This document shows, one piece after another, positions 36,641 through 46,000 of a stretch of 64,000 bases of DNA (positions are counted from its first letter, which is position 1; each line of letters opens with the position of its first letter). The notes beneath the pieces were generated by a model. The model was not told where the DNA came from and ran no database searches. It was given only the letters and a program-made list of their open reading frames with translations. This DNA is from Paraburkholderia franconis (GTDB taxonomy: Bacteria > Pseudomonadota > Gammaproteobacteria > Burkholderiales > Burkholderiaceae): positions 1 to 64,000 of the forward strand of contig NZ_WHNP01000033.1 of the NCBI RefSeq assembly GCF_009362735.1, given 5' to 3'. The translations under genes and the position numbers were made by a program.

Positions 36641-38629
36641 ATGTCCGACATCATGCCGTTGCGCGCAACGCGGCCGCTCGCCAACGCGATCCGCTTTCTC
36701 GCCATCGACGCCATCGTGCGCGCCGGCGAAGGTCACCAGGGCGTACCGCTCGGCATGGCCGAAATCGCGACTGCGCTGTTCACGCAGCATATGAAGTTCA
36801 ATCCCGCCGATCCGCAATGGCCCGATCGCGACCGCTTCGTGCTGTCCAACGGACACGGCTCGATGCTGCTGTACGCACTGCTGCATCTGACGGGCTATGC
36901 GGAGTTCGGCATCGATCAGATCAAGACCTTCCGCGAGATGGGCTCGCATTGCGAAGGCCATCCAGAATTTGATCCCGCAGCCGGAATCGAAGTCACGACG
37001 GGGCCGCTCGGACAAGGCATAGCGAACGCGTTCGGCATGGCCGTTGCCGAAGCCTACCTGAACGCGAAATTCGGCGACGATATCGTGAACCACTACACGT
37101 ATGCGTTCGTCGGCGATGGATGTCTGCAGGAGGGCGTCGGCCAGGAAATGATTTCACTCGCGGGACACCTGAAACTCGGCAAGCTGATCCTCTGCTGGGA
37201 CGACAACCGCATCACCGACGACGGCAGCACGTCGCTGTCGATCAGCGAAGACGTGAGCGAACGGTTCCGCGTCGCGGGCTGGCATGTGATCGAAGTCGAC
37301 GGGCACGATCTCGATGCAGTCGCCGCGGCGTTCGCGGAGGCGAAGCGCGACCCGCGTCCGTCGATGCTGGCATGTCGCACGGTCATTGCGCGCGGCATCG
37401 CCCGTTTGCAGGGACAACGCGGCGGGCACAGCGGCAAGCTGTTTGCAGCCGATGCCGATGCGGCTCGCGGCGAACTGGGCTGGCCGCATGCGCCGTTCGA
37501 GATTCCCCTCGACGTGCTGCAAGCCTGGCGTACCGCGGGACGGCGCAGCGAAAGCGAGTATCTCGCGTGGCATGAGCGCCTCGCTACATTGCCCGACGAC
37601 GCGCGCGCCGAGTTCGAGCGCATTCAGGCAGGCCGTTTGCCCGAAGGCTGGCAGCGCGTACTCGACGACTACCGCAAGCAGGTCGTGGAAAAAGGCGAAG
37701 CCCAGGCGGGCATCATGATTTCTGCCGAGATCAACGATCTGCTCGCACAGTTGCCGGAACGCATGGTCGGTTGCGCGGACCTCGAAGCGCCGACGAGCCA
37801 CAAGCGCAGCCTTCATGCGTTCACATCGGAAGATCGCAGCGGCGCGTATGTGCATTGCGGCGTGCGCGAGCATGTGATGGGCGCGATGGCGAACGGCATG
37901 GCCGCGCACGGGGGCGTGATACCGCTCGCCGTCACGTATCTCGCGTTCTCCGACTACGAGCGACCCGCGATGCGCATGGCCGCGTTGATGGGTCTGCCCG
38001 TGAAGTTCGTGTTCAGCCACGACTCAATCGGCGTCGGCAAGAACGGGCCGACGCATCAGCCGGTGGAGATCCTCGCATCGCTGCGCGCGATGCCGAACAT
38101 GTATGTGTTCCGTCCCGCCGATGCTGTCGAAGCCGCCGAATGCTGGGCGCTCGCCTACGAGTATCGCAGCGGACCGAGCACGATGGTATTCGCGCGCCAG
38201 ATGCTGCCGCTCGTTCGCACGCGCCTGACCACCGACAACCTGTGCGCGCGCGGCGGGTACGTCCTCGCTGAGGCCGAAGGCGGCGAACGCCTCGTCACGC
38301 TACTTGCGACGGGCTCGGAAGTCGCGCTGGCCGTCGCGGCGCGCGAACGTCTGCAAAAAGAAGGAATTCCGACCGCCGTGGTCTCGCTGCCGTGCTGGGA
38401 ACTGTTCGACGCGCAGGACCGCGAATATCGCAAGACTGTGCTCGGCGCGAACACCGTGCGCATCGGCATCGAGGCCGCCATGCGCTTCGGCTGGGACCGC
38501 TATCTCGGCGAACGCGGTGGCTTTGTCGGCATGAAGGGATTTGGCGCGTCAGGTCCCGCCGAAACGCTGTACGAACACTTCGGCATCACGCCGGCGCATA
38601 TCGTCGCTGAAGCGAAGCGTCATCTTTGA
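36641..38629 (+). CDS. Full-length transketolase-like enzyme
   Basis: 662 residues, normal transketolase length. Recognisable parts are VLSNGHGSMLLYALLHLTGY, the TPP motif GDGCLQEGVGQEM ... WDDNRITDDG, CGVREHVMGAMANGMAAHGG (catalytic Glu), SHDSIGVGKNGPTHQPVE and FARQMLPLV. By eye, the RKASQ segment of classical transketolases (which holds a phosphate-binding Arg, Arg358 in E. coli) reads MISAE here, and GGSADL reads VGCADL, so the substrate may lack a phosphate. ATG 36641 has AAGGAG. A second, split transketolase is encoded 4 kb upstream in the same operon. It is paralogous to, but not redundant with, housekeeping Tkt. Confidence 0.9.
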   Translation: MSDIMPLRATRPLANAIRFLAIDAIVRAGEGHQGVPLGMAEIATALFTQHMKFNPADPQWPDRDRFVLSNGHGSMLLYALLHLTGYAEFGIDQIKTFREMGSHCEGHPEFDPAAGIEVTTGPLGQGIANAFGMAVAEAYLNAKFGDDIVNHYTYAFVGDGCLQEGVGQEMISLAGHLKLGKLILCWDDNRITDDGSTSLSISEDVSERFRVAGWHVIEVDGHDLDAVAAAFAEAKRDPRPSMLACRTVIARGIARLQGQRGGHSGKLFAADADAARGELGWPHAPFEIPLDVLQAWRTAGRRSESEYLAWHERLATLPDDARAEFERIQAGRLPEGWQRVLDDYRKQVVEKGEAQAGIMISAEINDLLAQLPERMVGCADLEAPTSHKRSLHAFTSEDRSGAYVHCGVREHVMGAMANGMAAHGGVIPLAVTYLAFSDYERPAMRMAALMGLPVKFVFSHDSIGVGKNGPTHQPVEILASLRAMPNMYVFRPADAVEAAECWALAYEYRSGPSTMVFARQMLPLVRTRLTTDNLCARGGYVLAEAEGGERLVTLLATGSEVALAVAARERLQKEGIPTAVVSLPCWELFDAQDREYRKTVLGANTVRIGIEAAMRFGWDRYLGERGGFVGMKGFGASGPAETLYEHFGITPAHIVAEAKRHL

Positions 38630-38664
38630 TCCGACCTCATCGAGCAACTCCAACAGGAACCAGC

Positions 38665-39621
38665 ATGCAGAAGATCGTCTTCCTCGATCGCGCGACACTC
38701 GCGCCACAGATAAAGCTCGCACGGCCGACATTCGAACACGAGCTTGTCGAATACGAGCATACGCGAGCCGATCAGGTCGCCGCGCGTCTTGACGGCGCAA
38801 CCATCGCCATTACCAATAAGGTGCCGCTGACCGCGGAGGTGATCGCGCAATTGCCGTCGTTAAAACTCGTCGCCGTCGCCGCGACGGGCACCGATTGCGT
38901 CGATAAGGAAGCGTGCGAGCGTCATGGCGTCAAGGTGACGAACATTCGCGGCTATGCGCTGAACACCGTGCCCGAGCATACGTTCGCGTTGATGCTCGCG
39001 CTGCGCCGCAATCTGATCGCGTATCGCGACGACGTGCTGAACGGCGAGTGGCAGAGGTCCGGCCAGTTCTGTTTCTTCAATCACGCGATACGTGATCTCG
39101 GCGGCATGACGCTCGGCATCATCGGCGAAGGCGTGCTTGGTCAGCGCGTAGCCGAGATTGCGAAGGCGTTCGGTATGCGCCCGCTATTCGCTGCGCACAA
39201 GGGCCGCGAAGGACTCGGACCGCTGTACACGCCATGGGACGAAGTGCTTGCGACGAGCGACATTATCACAATACACAGTCCGCTAACGCCACAAACGCCC
39301 GGCATGCTCGCGATGCCCGAGTTTCGCGCGATGATGCGCAAGCCGCTTGTGATCAATACGGCGCGCGGCGGGCTCGTCGATGAAGATGCGTTGGCGCGCG
39401 CGCTCGAAGAAGGGCTGATCAGTGGCATAGGCTTCGATGTGCTGTCGAGCGAACCGCCCAGCGGCGACAATCCGCTGATGCGCATTGCGAATCGGCCGAA
39501 TGTAATTGTGACGCCGCATGTCGCTTGGGCATCGGATGAGGCGCAGCAGGCGCTTGCCGATCAGTTGATGGATAACATCGGCGGATTTGTGCGCGGCGCG
39601 CCTGTCAATATTGTCGTTTAG
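38665..39621 (+). CDS. D-2-hydroxyacid dehydrogenase (hydroxypyruvate/glyoxylate reductase-like)
   Basis: 318 residues. The split catalytic domain surrounds a Rossmann domain with GIIGEGVLGQRVAEIAKA (GxGxxG-like). Catalytic residues appear as Arg in VINTARGGLVDEDALARAL and as His in VIVTPHVAWAS; the His/Glu pair is near GFDVLSSEPP. It is last in the operon, 36 bases after the transketolase. Reduction of hydroxypyruvate or a related 2-oxo acid would match a transketolase pathway, but the substrate is not proven. Confidence 0.9.
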   Translation: MQKIVFLDRATLAPQIKLARPTFEHELVEYEHTRADQVAARLDGATIAITNKVPLTAEVIAQLPSLKLVAVAATGTDCVDKEACERHGVKVTNIRGYALNTVPEHTFALMLALRRNLIAYRDDVLNGEWQRSGQFCFFNHAIRDLGGMTLGIIGEGVLGQRVAEIAKAFGMRPLFAAHKGREGLGPLYTPWDEVLATSDIITIHSPLTPQTPGMLAMPEFRAMMRKPLVINTARGGLVDEDALARALEEGLISGIGFDVLSSEPPSGDNPLMRIANRPNVIVTPHVAWASDEAQQALADQLMDNIGGFVRGAPVNIVV

Positions 39622-39981
39622 TGTCCGCGATGGGCGCGGTTGTGGTTCGCCTGGCTTTTCGCTGGCATCCGCGCTGCGCCTCGCGGTACGAGCGCTACCC
39701 TGTACGGTCGGCACTTACTTTCTTTGACAACGCCGCAAAGAAAATATGTAGCTCACAACGCAGATCTAAACGGCGATATCACGTGGCCCGATGCGGCTTG
39801 CAAAAGAACAAACCGCGATTTTCCGGGAATAGCAGCGATTATCGGCATATCGATTTCAATATAGTTTTTCGTAATCCTCAAGATAAAGCCAGACCATTCT
39901 TCGAATTCCCCGGGGTGCGGCTAAGCACATGCTCAGGTGGATGCGCGACCTACGAATCGGCGACAACGGCAATGTAAGTCT
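39622..39981. other. Intergenic with a short inverted repeat
   Basis: No gene. At 39716-39746 TACTTTCTTTG and CAAAGAAAATA form an 11-bp hairpin (one mismatch) around a 9-base loop. Related T-rich hairpins are common between Burkholderiaceae genes, and it may end the operon transcript. Confidence 0.45.
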
Positions 39982-40448
39982 TTATTCATCAGTCTGAGGA
40001 TCGCTCGGCCGCGCGAGGCCTCGCGCCTCCAATTCTCGCCGCGTCTTGACGAGTTCGTCGGCCAGCAACTTTTCATCGGGCAATACGGTCTGGTATTCGG
40101 CGGCCAGTACCTTGTTGGACAATCCTTCCAACGCGTAACGCGCCACGGCCGCATTGGTACGGCCACACACGGTGGGTTCTCACCGGGCAGCATCCAGTGC
40201 TCACGGGCATAATTGCAATACATGCCCGAATCGTGCCGACAGGTCTGCCGACAGGCGTTTGAGCAGAGCTTGCCCGTAGCCCGCCCGTCCCGCCTTGACT
40301 CGACAATGCGTCGACCAATTTCCCAGTAGGTGCCCGTCATCAGCGCGTTGACGCTGCGTGCGGCTGCGCGGCGAGCGGCATCCAACAGGTCGACGATGTC
40401 GCCATGAAACGTGCCATATTCGGGGTTGTGGGATGTGAGATCAGTCAT
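39982..40448 (-). pseudogene. DUF1016 (YhcG-like, PDDEXK) protein, decayed
   Basis: The first 55 codons encode the DUF1016 N-terminus (ARSVNALMTGTYWEIGRRIVE). The family continuation (ALLKRLSADLSARFGH) follows in another frame, and the last part (RYALEGLSNKVLAAEYQTVL, ending PSDPQTDE) is in a third. The family is about 350 residues, so the central nuclease-like core is deleted. It is a remnant of a mobile-element-associated gene and cannot make a normal product. Confidence 0.75.
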
Positions 40449-40874
40449 GCCTGCCCTTATGCTGCTTGCGCGCCTGCACGTCTATTTCCGCCCTTCGCCA
40501 ACGAGGCGCGACGATTTCACCGCGAGCACAAGCTTGTGGGGTTCTTCTCAATGGTCATCGACGCTTCTCAATGAACCGCAACGTGCCGCGCGCTGTTCGG
40601 CCTTGACGGCCGGCACCGGGCCGACGCCTGATTCGCAGGCTCATCATTGTATCAATGTGACGTGCGAGATGCCGGCCGGCACCTCCCAAATCAACGATCC
40701 AGCTGGTGCGAACGAACTGGTCATCGGAAAAGCAGGATCGTCTCAAGGCCCGTTCTCGACACTGCCATACTTCGAGTTGACTGCGCTTTTCTGACCGCCG
40801 TCGACCGAGCGACACTGATTCAGGAACTCGCCCCGTGCGTTGGACGTGCCACTCAGATCGAAGTGGCCGTGGTG
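40449..40874. other. Intergenic in the decayed mobile-DNA zone
   Basis: No gene recognised in 426 bases. Frames present lack starts and resemble nothing known to me. It lies between the DUF1016 remnant and the plasmid-type genes. Confidence 0.3.
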
Positions 40875-41075
40875 CTAACGCACGATTGAAAAGTACTTCG
40901 CCTCATACTGGCTGCACTCACGCCCGCCATTGCCGCCCTGTATCAGTCCGGCAAGACAGAGCACCGCACCACACGCATTCTCGTTATCGTCATTCGCGCG
41001 CGTCGGCGAAGTGGCCACCATGCCCGGGATCATGAGCGTGCAGACCAGCACGAGCGCCCTCACCTGTCGTTCCAT
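40875..41075 (-). CDS. trbM: TrbM-like protein, truncated
   Basis: 66 codons: a signal peptide (residues 1-28, ...SPTRA|ND), then NACGAVLCLAGLIQGGNGG and ECSQYEAKYFSIV, the first conserved cysteines of TrbM-type conjugation proteins. The family usually continues another 80-100 residues, so a stop three codons after YFSI cuts it short. It starts right after the stop of the StbC-like gene, one base apart, indicating one operon. It is likely nonfunctional. Confidence 0.65.
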   Translation of the reverse strand: MERQVRALVLVCTLMIPGMVATSPTRANDDNENACGAVLCLAGLIQGGNGGRECSQYEAKYFSIVR

Positions 41076-41076
41076 T

Positions 41077-41535
41077 TCATGCTCCCGATGTGCCAAAGAG
41101 ATGAAGTGCCGCGATCGCACCAGAGAGCAGCGCCGCGCCGATCGCAGTGCACACGGACCAGACGGCGAGCTCCGTGCGGCCGATGCCGGCTGCGCGCTGT
41201 CGCTCCTCACGCAGCACATCGCGAAGCAGCTCGCGGCTGCGGCCGTTGGCTTCGTCGTAATGCCGTAGCGAGATCTCGCCAAGCAGCTGGTCACGGGCCT
41301 CATCGAAACTGGTTGCTTTCGCGAGCACGTCAGCCGTTGTTTCGGAAAACTTCTCGAGAAACTGCTCGTAGCCCGCAGTGAACCTGAGCAACGTCAGCTC
41401 ACCGTCGTCCCTAAACTGTTTGCCGCTCGCTTCAAGCTGTTGCGACAGTTGCTTCACGTCGCGACGCAGGAGTGACAGCTCGCCCAGCACCGCGCCGATC
41501 AGTTCCTCACGGATCGCGTCGTCCGTGGCGCCCAT
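41077..41535 (-). CDS. stbC: StbC-like plasmid stability protein
   Basis: This 152-residue protein has a helical, charged body (EELIGAVLGELSLLRRDVKQ, residues 9-28; LRRDVKQLSQQLEAS is coiled-coil-like) and a single C-terminal membrane segment (AVWSVCTAIGAALLSGAIAAL). Position, size and topology correspond to StbC, the product encoded after StbB in IncW-type stb operons. It starts one base after the stbB-like stop. It appears intact, but without a functional StbB partner. Confidence 0.65.
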   Translation of the reverse strand: MGATDDAIREELIGAVLGELSLLRRDVKQLSQQLEASGKQFRDDGELTLLRFTAGYEQFLEKFSETTADVLAKATSFDEARDQLLGEISLRHYDEANGRSRELLRDVLREERQRAAGIGRTELAVWSVCTAIGAALLSGAIAALHLFGTSGA

Positions 41536-41536
41536 C

Positions 41537-42068
41537 TCAGTGCACCACGGCCTTGAAGACTGCGTCGAGCTCCGACGTTACCCGACCTGCGAGCCGTTTG
41601 AGCGCAACCATCTGCCGGATATGGGCGCGCTGCTCCTCGGGCGCACCGGACTCGATTGCCTCGGCGTTCATGGCCAGGTAGTCGGTCTGGTCGAGCGAGA
41701 TCTCCGCGATTGTCTTGCCTGTGCCCTTGATCTTCTCGAAGATGGGGTTCTCGTGGATCATCGCGCTGGCGTCGAGCGCAAACCAGCCGTTGCGGCCGAC
41801 GGCGTCAAAGACGCCTTGCAAAGGAGCGCACGAGATCCTGTTTCGGATCAACCATGTTAAACACCACCCTGATCTTGCTGGACGGTACACCAATCGCCTG
41901 CAGGGACTGTAGCGTCGAAATCGTGTCAACCTGCTGCTTCGAACCATAGACGGTTGGCACAACAAACCGGTCGAAGTCCTGATGCGAGCCGTCGTATCGT
42001 TGCATCAACATCAGGAAATCCTCGACATTCGAGGCACCGACATCCACGACGGCGTTGCCGATCGTCAT
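41537..42068 (-). pseudogene. stbB: StbB-like plasmid partition ATPase, truncated and frameshifted
   Basis: The 5' frame reads NAVVDVGASNVEDFLMLM and FVVPTVYGSKQQVDTISTL, then IRVVFNMVDP, as in StbB of IncW plasmids. After a frameshift near 41830 the tail DASAMIHENPIFEKIKGTG, DQTDYLAMNAEAIES and ALKRLAGRVTSELDAVFKAV completes it. The N-terminal Walker A segment (about 90 residues) is missing, with a TAG just before the first ATG. It cannot bind ATP. Confidence 0.75.
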
Positions 42069-42144
42069 GAGATCCTATGTAGCGTGGGGACCCGAAGCGC
42101 CGGTCTAGCATGAAAGGGCCGTAACTTCCTCAACGGAGGGTGTG

Positions 42145-42387
42145 ATGAATACAGATCGCGTTCTAGCCGATGGTACGATTCTGGCGGTTTCGCTTGAACT
42201 GTCGCCGAGCCAGTGGAAAGTCGCGTTTCACGACGGGCTCCGGGAGAAGCCCGCCATCCATTCCGTCGGCACTGCGCCCGCCGATGCGCGACTTCAGGCG
42301 GTCGTCGAACTCATCGAGCAGCAGAAGGGTCATGGCCACCCCTTGATTTACATGGCGAAAATCGATGCCGTTCAATCGCACATTTGA
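42145..42387 (+). mobile_element. IS110-family transposase, N-terminal fragment
   Basis: 80 codons begin with TILAVSLELSPSQWKVAF, which resembles the RuvC-like first strand of IS110-type transposases (VALELGQSSWKLAF in the family). A GGAGGG ribosome site precedes ATG 42145. The frame stops after IYMAKIDAVQSHI, so the catalytic DEDD core after the first Asp/Glu is absent. The fragment may mark the insertion that brought the methyltransferase and chromate genes here. Confidence 0.6.
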
Positions 42388-42485
42388 CCAGACATAGCAG
42401 GCATGCTGATTGCGACTGTGGCGCTGCGTCCAGATCCGGACGCTATCCCTGTCCTGTCCTGCGTAGACGTGTAGTCTCTAACTTC

Positions 42486-43025
42486 GTGAACATCCACTTC
42501 ATCAAACACTGGCTGAAAAACCCCGCCGCCGTCGGCGCGATCGCTCCATCTTCTCCGTACCTGGCGCGCGCAATGGCGCAGCCGGCCGACCAGTTCGATA
42601 CGATCATTGAACTTGGCGCCGGCACGGGCGTCATTACCGATGCGCTTATCGAGCGCAACCCTTCTGCAAGGCTGATAGCCTTCGAACTGGACCCGGCCCT
42701 GGCTGGCAAGCTTGCCGCGCGACATCCCGGCATCGAAGTTGTGGCTGGCCGCTTTCACGAATGCGCGCAGATTCTGGATTCATTGCCGGAGCGCGCGCTG
42801 ATTGTCTCGGCGCTGCCGTTTCGCTCGTTGCCCAAGGAGGTTATTCGCCCGACGACTGTGATTCTGGCGAGGTTTCTCATGCAGAACGTCGCGCGCAGCC
42901 TCGTGCAGTTCACCTATCAGCCTAGAACTCCATTCGATGTCCCGACGAGCCTCACCTGGCGCTGGCGGCGTGTCATCTGGCGCAACACGCCACCGGCCGG
43001 CGTTTGGGAACTCCGACAAGGGTAA
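42486..43025 (+). CDS. SAM-dependent methyltransferase (phospholipid N-methyltransferase-like)
   Basis: 179 residues. The N-terminal segment FIKHWLKNPAAVGAIAPSSP and the SAM motif TIIELGAGTGVITDAL are characteristic of the PmtA-like/rRNA-adenine-methylase-like class I fold. Motif IV is LIVSALPFRSLP, and the tail WRNTPPAGVWELR is typical. The probable substrate is phosphatidylethanolamine, but an rRNA-type substrate is not excluded. The start is GTG 42486; no ribosome site is visible. The gene ends about 170 bases before chrB. Confidence 0.75.
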   Translation: MNIHFIKHWLKNPAAVGAIAPSSPYLARAMAQPADQFDTIIELGAGTGVITDALIERNPSARLIAFELDPALAGKLAARHPGIEVVAGRFHECAQILDSLPERALIVSALPFRSLPKEVIRPTTVILARFLMQNVARSLVQFTYQPRTPFDVPTSLTWRWRRVIWRNTPPAGVWELRQG

Positions 43026-43167
43026 GCCAAAGCCGCCGGATGGTGGCCGAACTCCGTCACATGCCCGGCTCTCGCACGGGCACTAGCCGTTGCAGCCGCT
43101 TCCCCTTTGTACGTTCTTTCCGATAAAACGACTGCCTGGAACGAGCACAAAAAAGGCTTGTAGAGTG

Positions 43168-43200
43168 CGCTACATGTGCATAGTTTACGCTACATGAGCA
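43168..43200 (+). repeat. Two 13-bp direct repeats at the chrB start
   Basis: CGCTACATGTGCA (43168-43180) and CGCTACATGAGCA (43188-43200) differ at one base and are spaced exactly 20 bases start to start, two DNA turns. The second copy contains the chrB ATG. This may be an operator for ChrB itself. Confidence 0.55.
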
Positions 43201-44174
43201 CATCGACTGTCTGGTCCCTGCTGGTTCTCACGCTTCCAACCGAAAACGCGACGGCGCGCATGCGCTTCTGGCGAACGCTGAAGGCGAAGGGATGTGCGGT
43301 GCTGCGCGACGGCATCTATCTACTGCCTCACACGGAAGAGCGCGAGCAGATGCTGCGCGAACTGGCGAGCGCCATTTCGGGTAGTGGCGGCACTGCGTAT
43401 CTGCTTCGTGCACCGAGCCTCGATGCCGCGCAGGAAGCGGAATTCCGGGCGCTTTTCGACCGCAGCGAAGACCATGCCGAATTCATGCGCGCTCTGAAGG
43501 ACGCGCGCAAGACGGTGTCGGGCCAGTCGGCGGCTGATCTGACAAAGCTGCTCCGGAAACTGCGCAAAGACTACGAAACCATCGCCGCGATCGACTACTT
43601 TCCGGGCGACGCGGCGACGCGCGCCGAAGCAGCGTGGCAAGACTTCATCGGTCTGGTCGATACCGTGCTGTCGCCCGGCGAACCCCATTCCGCCGAACGA
43701 CTCATCCGCAGCCTGTCAGTCGGCGACTATCAGGGGCGCGCCTGGGCCACGCGGCAACACATGTGGGTTGATCGCGTTGCGAGCGCCTGGCTGATCCGGC
43801 GATTCATCGATCGCGATGCGCATTTCATCTGGCTCACGTCACCCGGCGCCTGCCCGGCCAACGCGCTCGGCTTCGACTTCGACGGTGCGGCCTTCACCCA
43901 TGTCGGCGAACGCGTGACGTTCGAGGTGCTGGTCGTGAGCTTCGGTCTCGACGGGGACCTTGCGCTACTTCGGCTTGGCGAGATGGTCCATGCGCTCGAC
44001 GTTGGCGGCGCACCCGTTCCCGAGGCCATCGGCTTCGAAGCCGTGATGGCCGGGGCAAGGGAGCGCGCGGCAGACGACGATCAACTGCTCGATGAAATGG
44101 GTCGTGTGCTCGATTCGCTCTACACGCACTTTGCGTCGGCTGCGAAAAGCGTCGACGTCAGGGGACGTCCATGA
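43194..44174 (+). CDS. chrB: Chromate resistance regulator ChrB
   Basis: 326 residues. The N-terminal part resembles PaaX-like regulators (SLLVLTLPTENATARMRFWRTL), and the C-terminal domain is the chromate-resistance exported-protein type (RQHMWVDRVASAWLIRRFID and DFDGAAFTHVGERVTFEVL), the usual ChrB layout. The product senses chromate and controls chrA. The ATG at 43194 lies within the second of two direct repeats, and no Shine-Dalgarno is visible, so translation may be leaderless. It overlaps chrA by 4 bases. Confidence 0.92.
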   Translation: MSTSTVWSLLVLTLPTENATARMRFWRTLKAKGCAVLRDGIYLLPHTEEREQMLRELASAISGSGGTAYLLRAPSLDAAQEAEFRALFDRSEDHAEFMRALKDARKTVSGQSAADLTKLLRKLRKDYETIAAIDYFPGDAATRAEAAWQDFIGLVDTVLSPGEPHSAERLIRSLSVGDYQGRAWATRQHMWVDRVASAWLIRRFIDRDAHFIWLTSPGACPANALGFDFDGAAFTHVGERVTFEVLVVSFGLDGDLALLRLGEMVHALDVGGAPVPEAIGFEAVMAGARERAADDDQLLDEMGRVLDSLYTHFASAAKSVDVRGRP

Positions 44175-45352
44175 ACGCGACGATCGTGACGGCACCGGGC
44201 TACACACTGGGTCAGCTGGTCCGGTACATGTTGCGGCTGGGCGCGTTCGGATTCGGCGGACCTGTGGCGCTCGTCGGCTACATGCATCGCGATCTCGTCG
44301 AGCAGCGCAAATGGATCAGCGAGTCGGACTACCGCCAAGGACTGGCGCTCGCGCAGATGATGCCCGGACCACTGGCTGCACAGCTCGGCATCTATATGGG
44401 CCATGTGCACTATCACATCGTCGGTGCGACGCTCGCCGGTATCGCCTTCGTGCTGCCGTCATTCCTGATGGTGGTCGGCCTTGGCTGGGCCTACGCCCAC
44501 TTTGGCGGACTCTCATGGATGCAGGCCGCGTTCTATGGCGTGGGCGCCGCTGTCGTCGGGATCATTGCAATGAGCGCGTACAAGCTCACGACGAAGACCA
44601 TCGGCAAGAACAGGCTCCTCAGGGCGATCTACCTGACACTCGCCGCTGTGACCGTCATCACCGAATCGGAGATCGCGTGGCTTTTCATTGCGGGCGGCCT
44701 CATCAACTGCTTTGTCGTTGCTCCGCCGAAATGGTTGAGCAAGGGCGGCCTGAATGCAGCCGCAGCACAGTTGCCAGTCGCAAGCGGCGTGTTCAGCGGT
44801 CTTGATTGGCCATTGCTCGGCCAGATCGGACTGTTCTTCACGAAGGCTGGTGCTTTCGTGTTTGGCTCGGGCCTGGCAATCGTTCCGTTCCTCTACGGCG
44901 GCGTTGTCACCGAGCATCACTGGCTCAACGACAGGCAATTCGTCGATGCCGTGGCCGTCGCGATGATTACGCCGGGGCCGGTCGTGATCACGGTTGGCTT
45001 CATCGGCTACCTGGTCGCAGGGCTTGCGGGCGCCTGCACGGCGGCGCTCGGCACCTTCCTGCCCTGCTATCTCTTCACGGTGCTGCCGGCGCCGTACTTC
45101 AAGAAATACGGCAAGCTGCCCGCCGTCAAGGCCTTTGTCGACGGGATCACCGCGGCAGCCGTCGGCGCGATTACCGGTTCGGTGATCGTCATTGCGCGGC
45201 GCTCCATCGTCGACTGGCCGACTATTCTGCTCGCACTCGCGACCGCGATGCTGCTGTGGCGCTTCAGGAAGCTGCAGGAGCCGGTCATCGTCATCGCTGC
45301 TGCGCTCATCGGACTTGCTGTGTATCCGCTCATCCATTCGCACGCCATTTGA
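44171..45352 (+). CDS. chrA: Chromate efflux transporter ChrA
   Basis: This 393-residue inner-membrane protein has two homologous halves of about six helices, each opening with the CHR signature: LRLGAFGFGGPVALVGYM and FTKAGAFVFGSGLAIVPFL. Each half also has a conserved QMMPGPLAAQ or MITPGPVVI motif. It exports chromate with the proton gradient. The start overlaps chrB (ATGA). Intact length indicates a working resistance gene within an otherwise decayed zone. Confidence 0.95.
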   Translation: MNATIVTAPGYTLGQLVRYMLRLGAFGFGGPVALVGYMHRDLVEQRKWISESDYRQGLALAQMMPGPLAAQLGIYMGHVHYHIVGATLAGIAFVLPSFLMVVGLGWAYAHFGGLSWMQAAFYGVGAAVVGIIAMSAYKLTTKTIGKNRLLRAIYLTLAAVTVITESEIAWLFIAGGLINCFVVAPPKWLSKGGLNAAAAQLPVASGVFSGLDWPLLGQIGLFFTKAGAFVFGSGLAIVPFLYGGVVTEHHWLNDRQFVDAVAVAMITPGPVVITVGFIGYLVAGLAGACTAALGTFLPCYLFTVLPAPYFKKYGKLPAVKAFVDGITAAAVGAITGSVIVIARRSIVDWPTILLALATAMLLWRFRKLQEPVIVIAAALIGLAVYPLIHSHAI

Positions 45353-45388
45353 CCGCACGCGCGTGCGCGTACCTGCGAGGACAGCAAC

Positions 45389-45804
45389 ATGGCAACACGT
45401 CGTACGTTCCTGCGCAACACGGCTGCCGCCGGCGCGTGCGTCGATCTCGCGTCAGAGTCAGCGGGCCTTTACGCAATTTCCATCGGGTTATCGCGCACCT
45501 TTGCAGATGATCACGAACAGCTGCGCTACGGCATGCTCATGCATGACGCACTCTATGTGTGGACGTCGGTGACGGTCCCGACGTACTCGCATTCGATCCC
45601 GGTCGCGGCACGCTCTTCGTGGCAGGTGAAGCCGGCATCGTATCGATGTTCGCTGTCGGGTCATCGATCGTGTCGAAGACCGGAGAGGGCAGCATCGGGC
45701 CGAACGCGCACGTGGTTGGCGTCGATCCATCGACGCATCGCGTCTATTTCCCGCTGAAGAACGTCGATGGGCGTCCGGTGCTTCGCGTAATGGCGCCACG
45801 GTGA
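45389..45804 (+). pseudogene. YncE/YVTN beta-propeller protein, broken
   Basis: The second frame (from 45559) reads DVGDGPDVLAFDPGRGTLF and VAGEAGIVSMFAV, then VGVDPSTHRVYFPLKN, typical of YVTN-type propeller repeats, to a stop at 45804. The first frame has a TAT-like start (MATRRTFLRNTAAAGA) and then runs past YDALYV-like residues. A TG dinucleotide duplication at about 45556-45560 (TATGTGTGGAC) shifts the frame. The family is over 300 residues, so most of the propeller is gone. Confidence 0.6.
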
Positions 45805-46000
45805 ACCGGCAGCACTACCGACAATCATCATGGTCGGCCGGCCAGGACAGTTGTTGGTAGCCAGGCCGTGTCGCTTGAGCGGACCGAAGAGCAACAGACG
45901 AATATCGTGGAGCGGCACGCGCAACGCCTCCGCGTACCTCGCTCAAGGTCGTCCGGACAATTGTGGAAACCGGTTCAAAGCCTGGATTACGGCGATAGAG

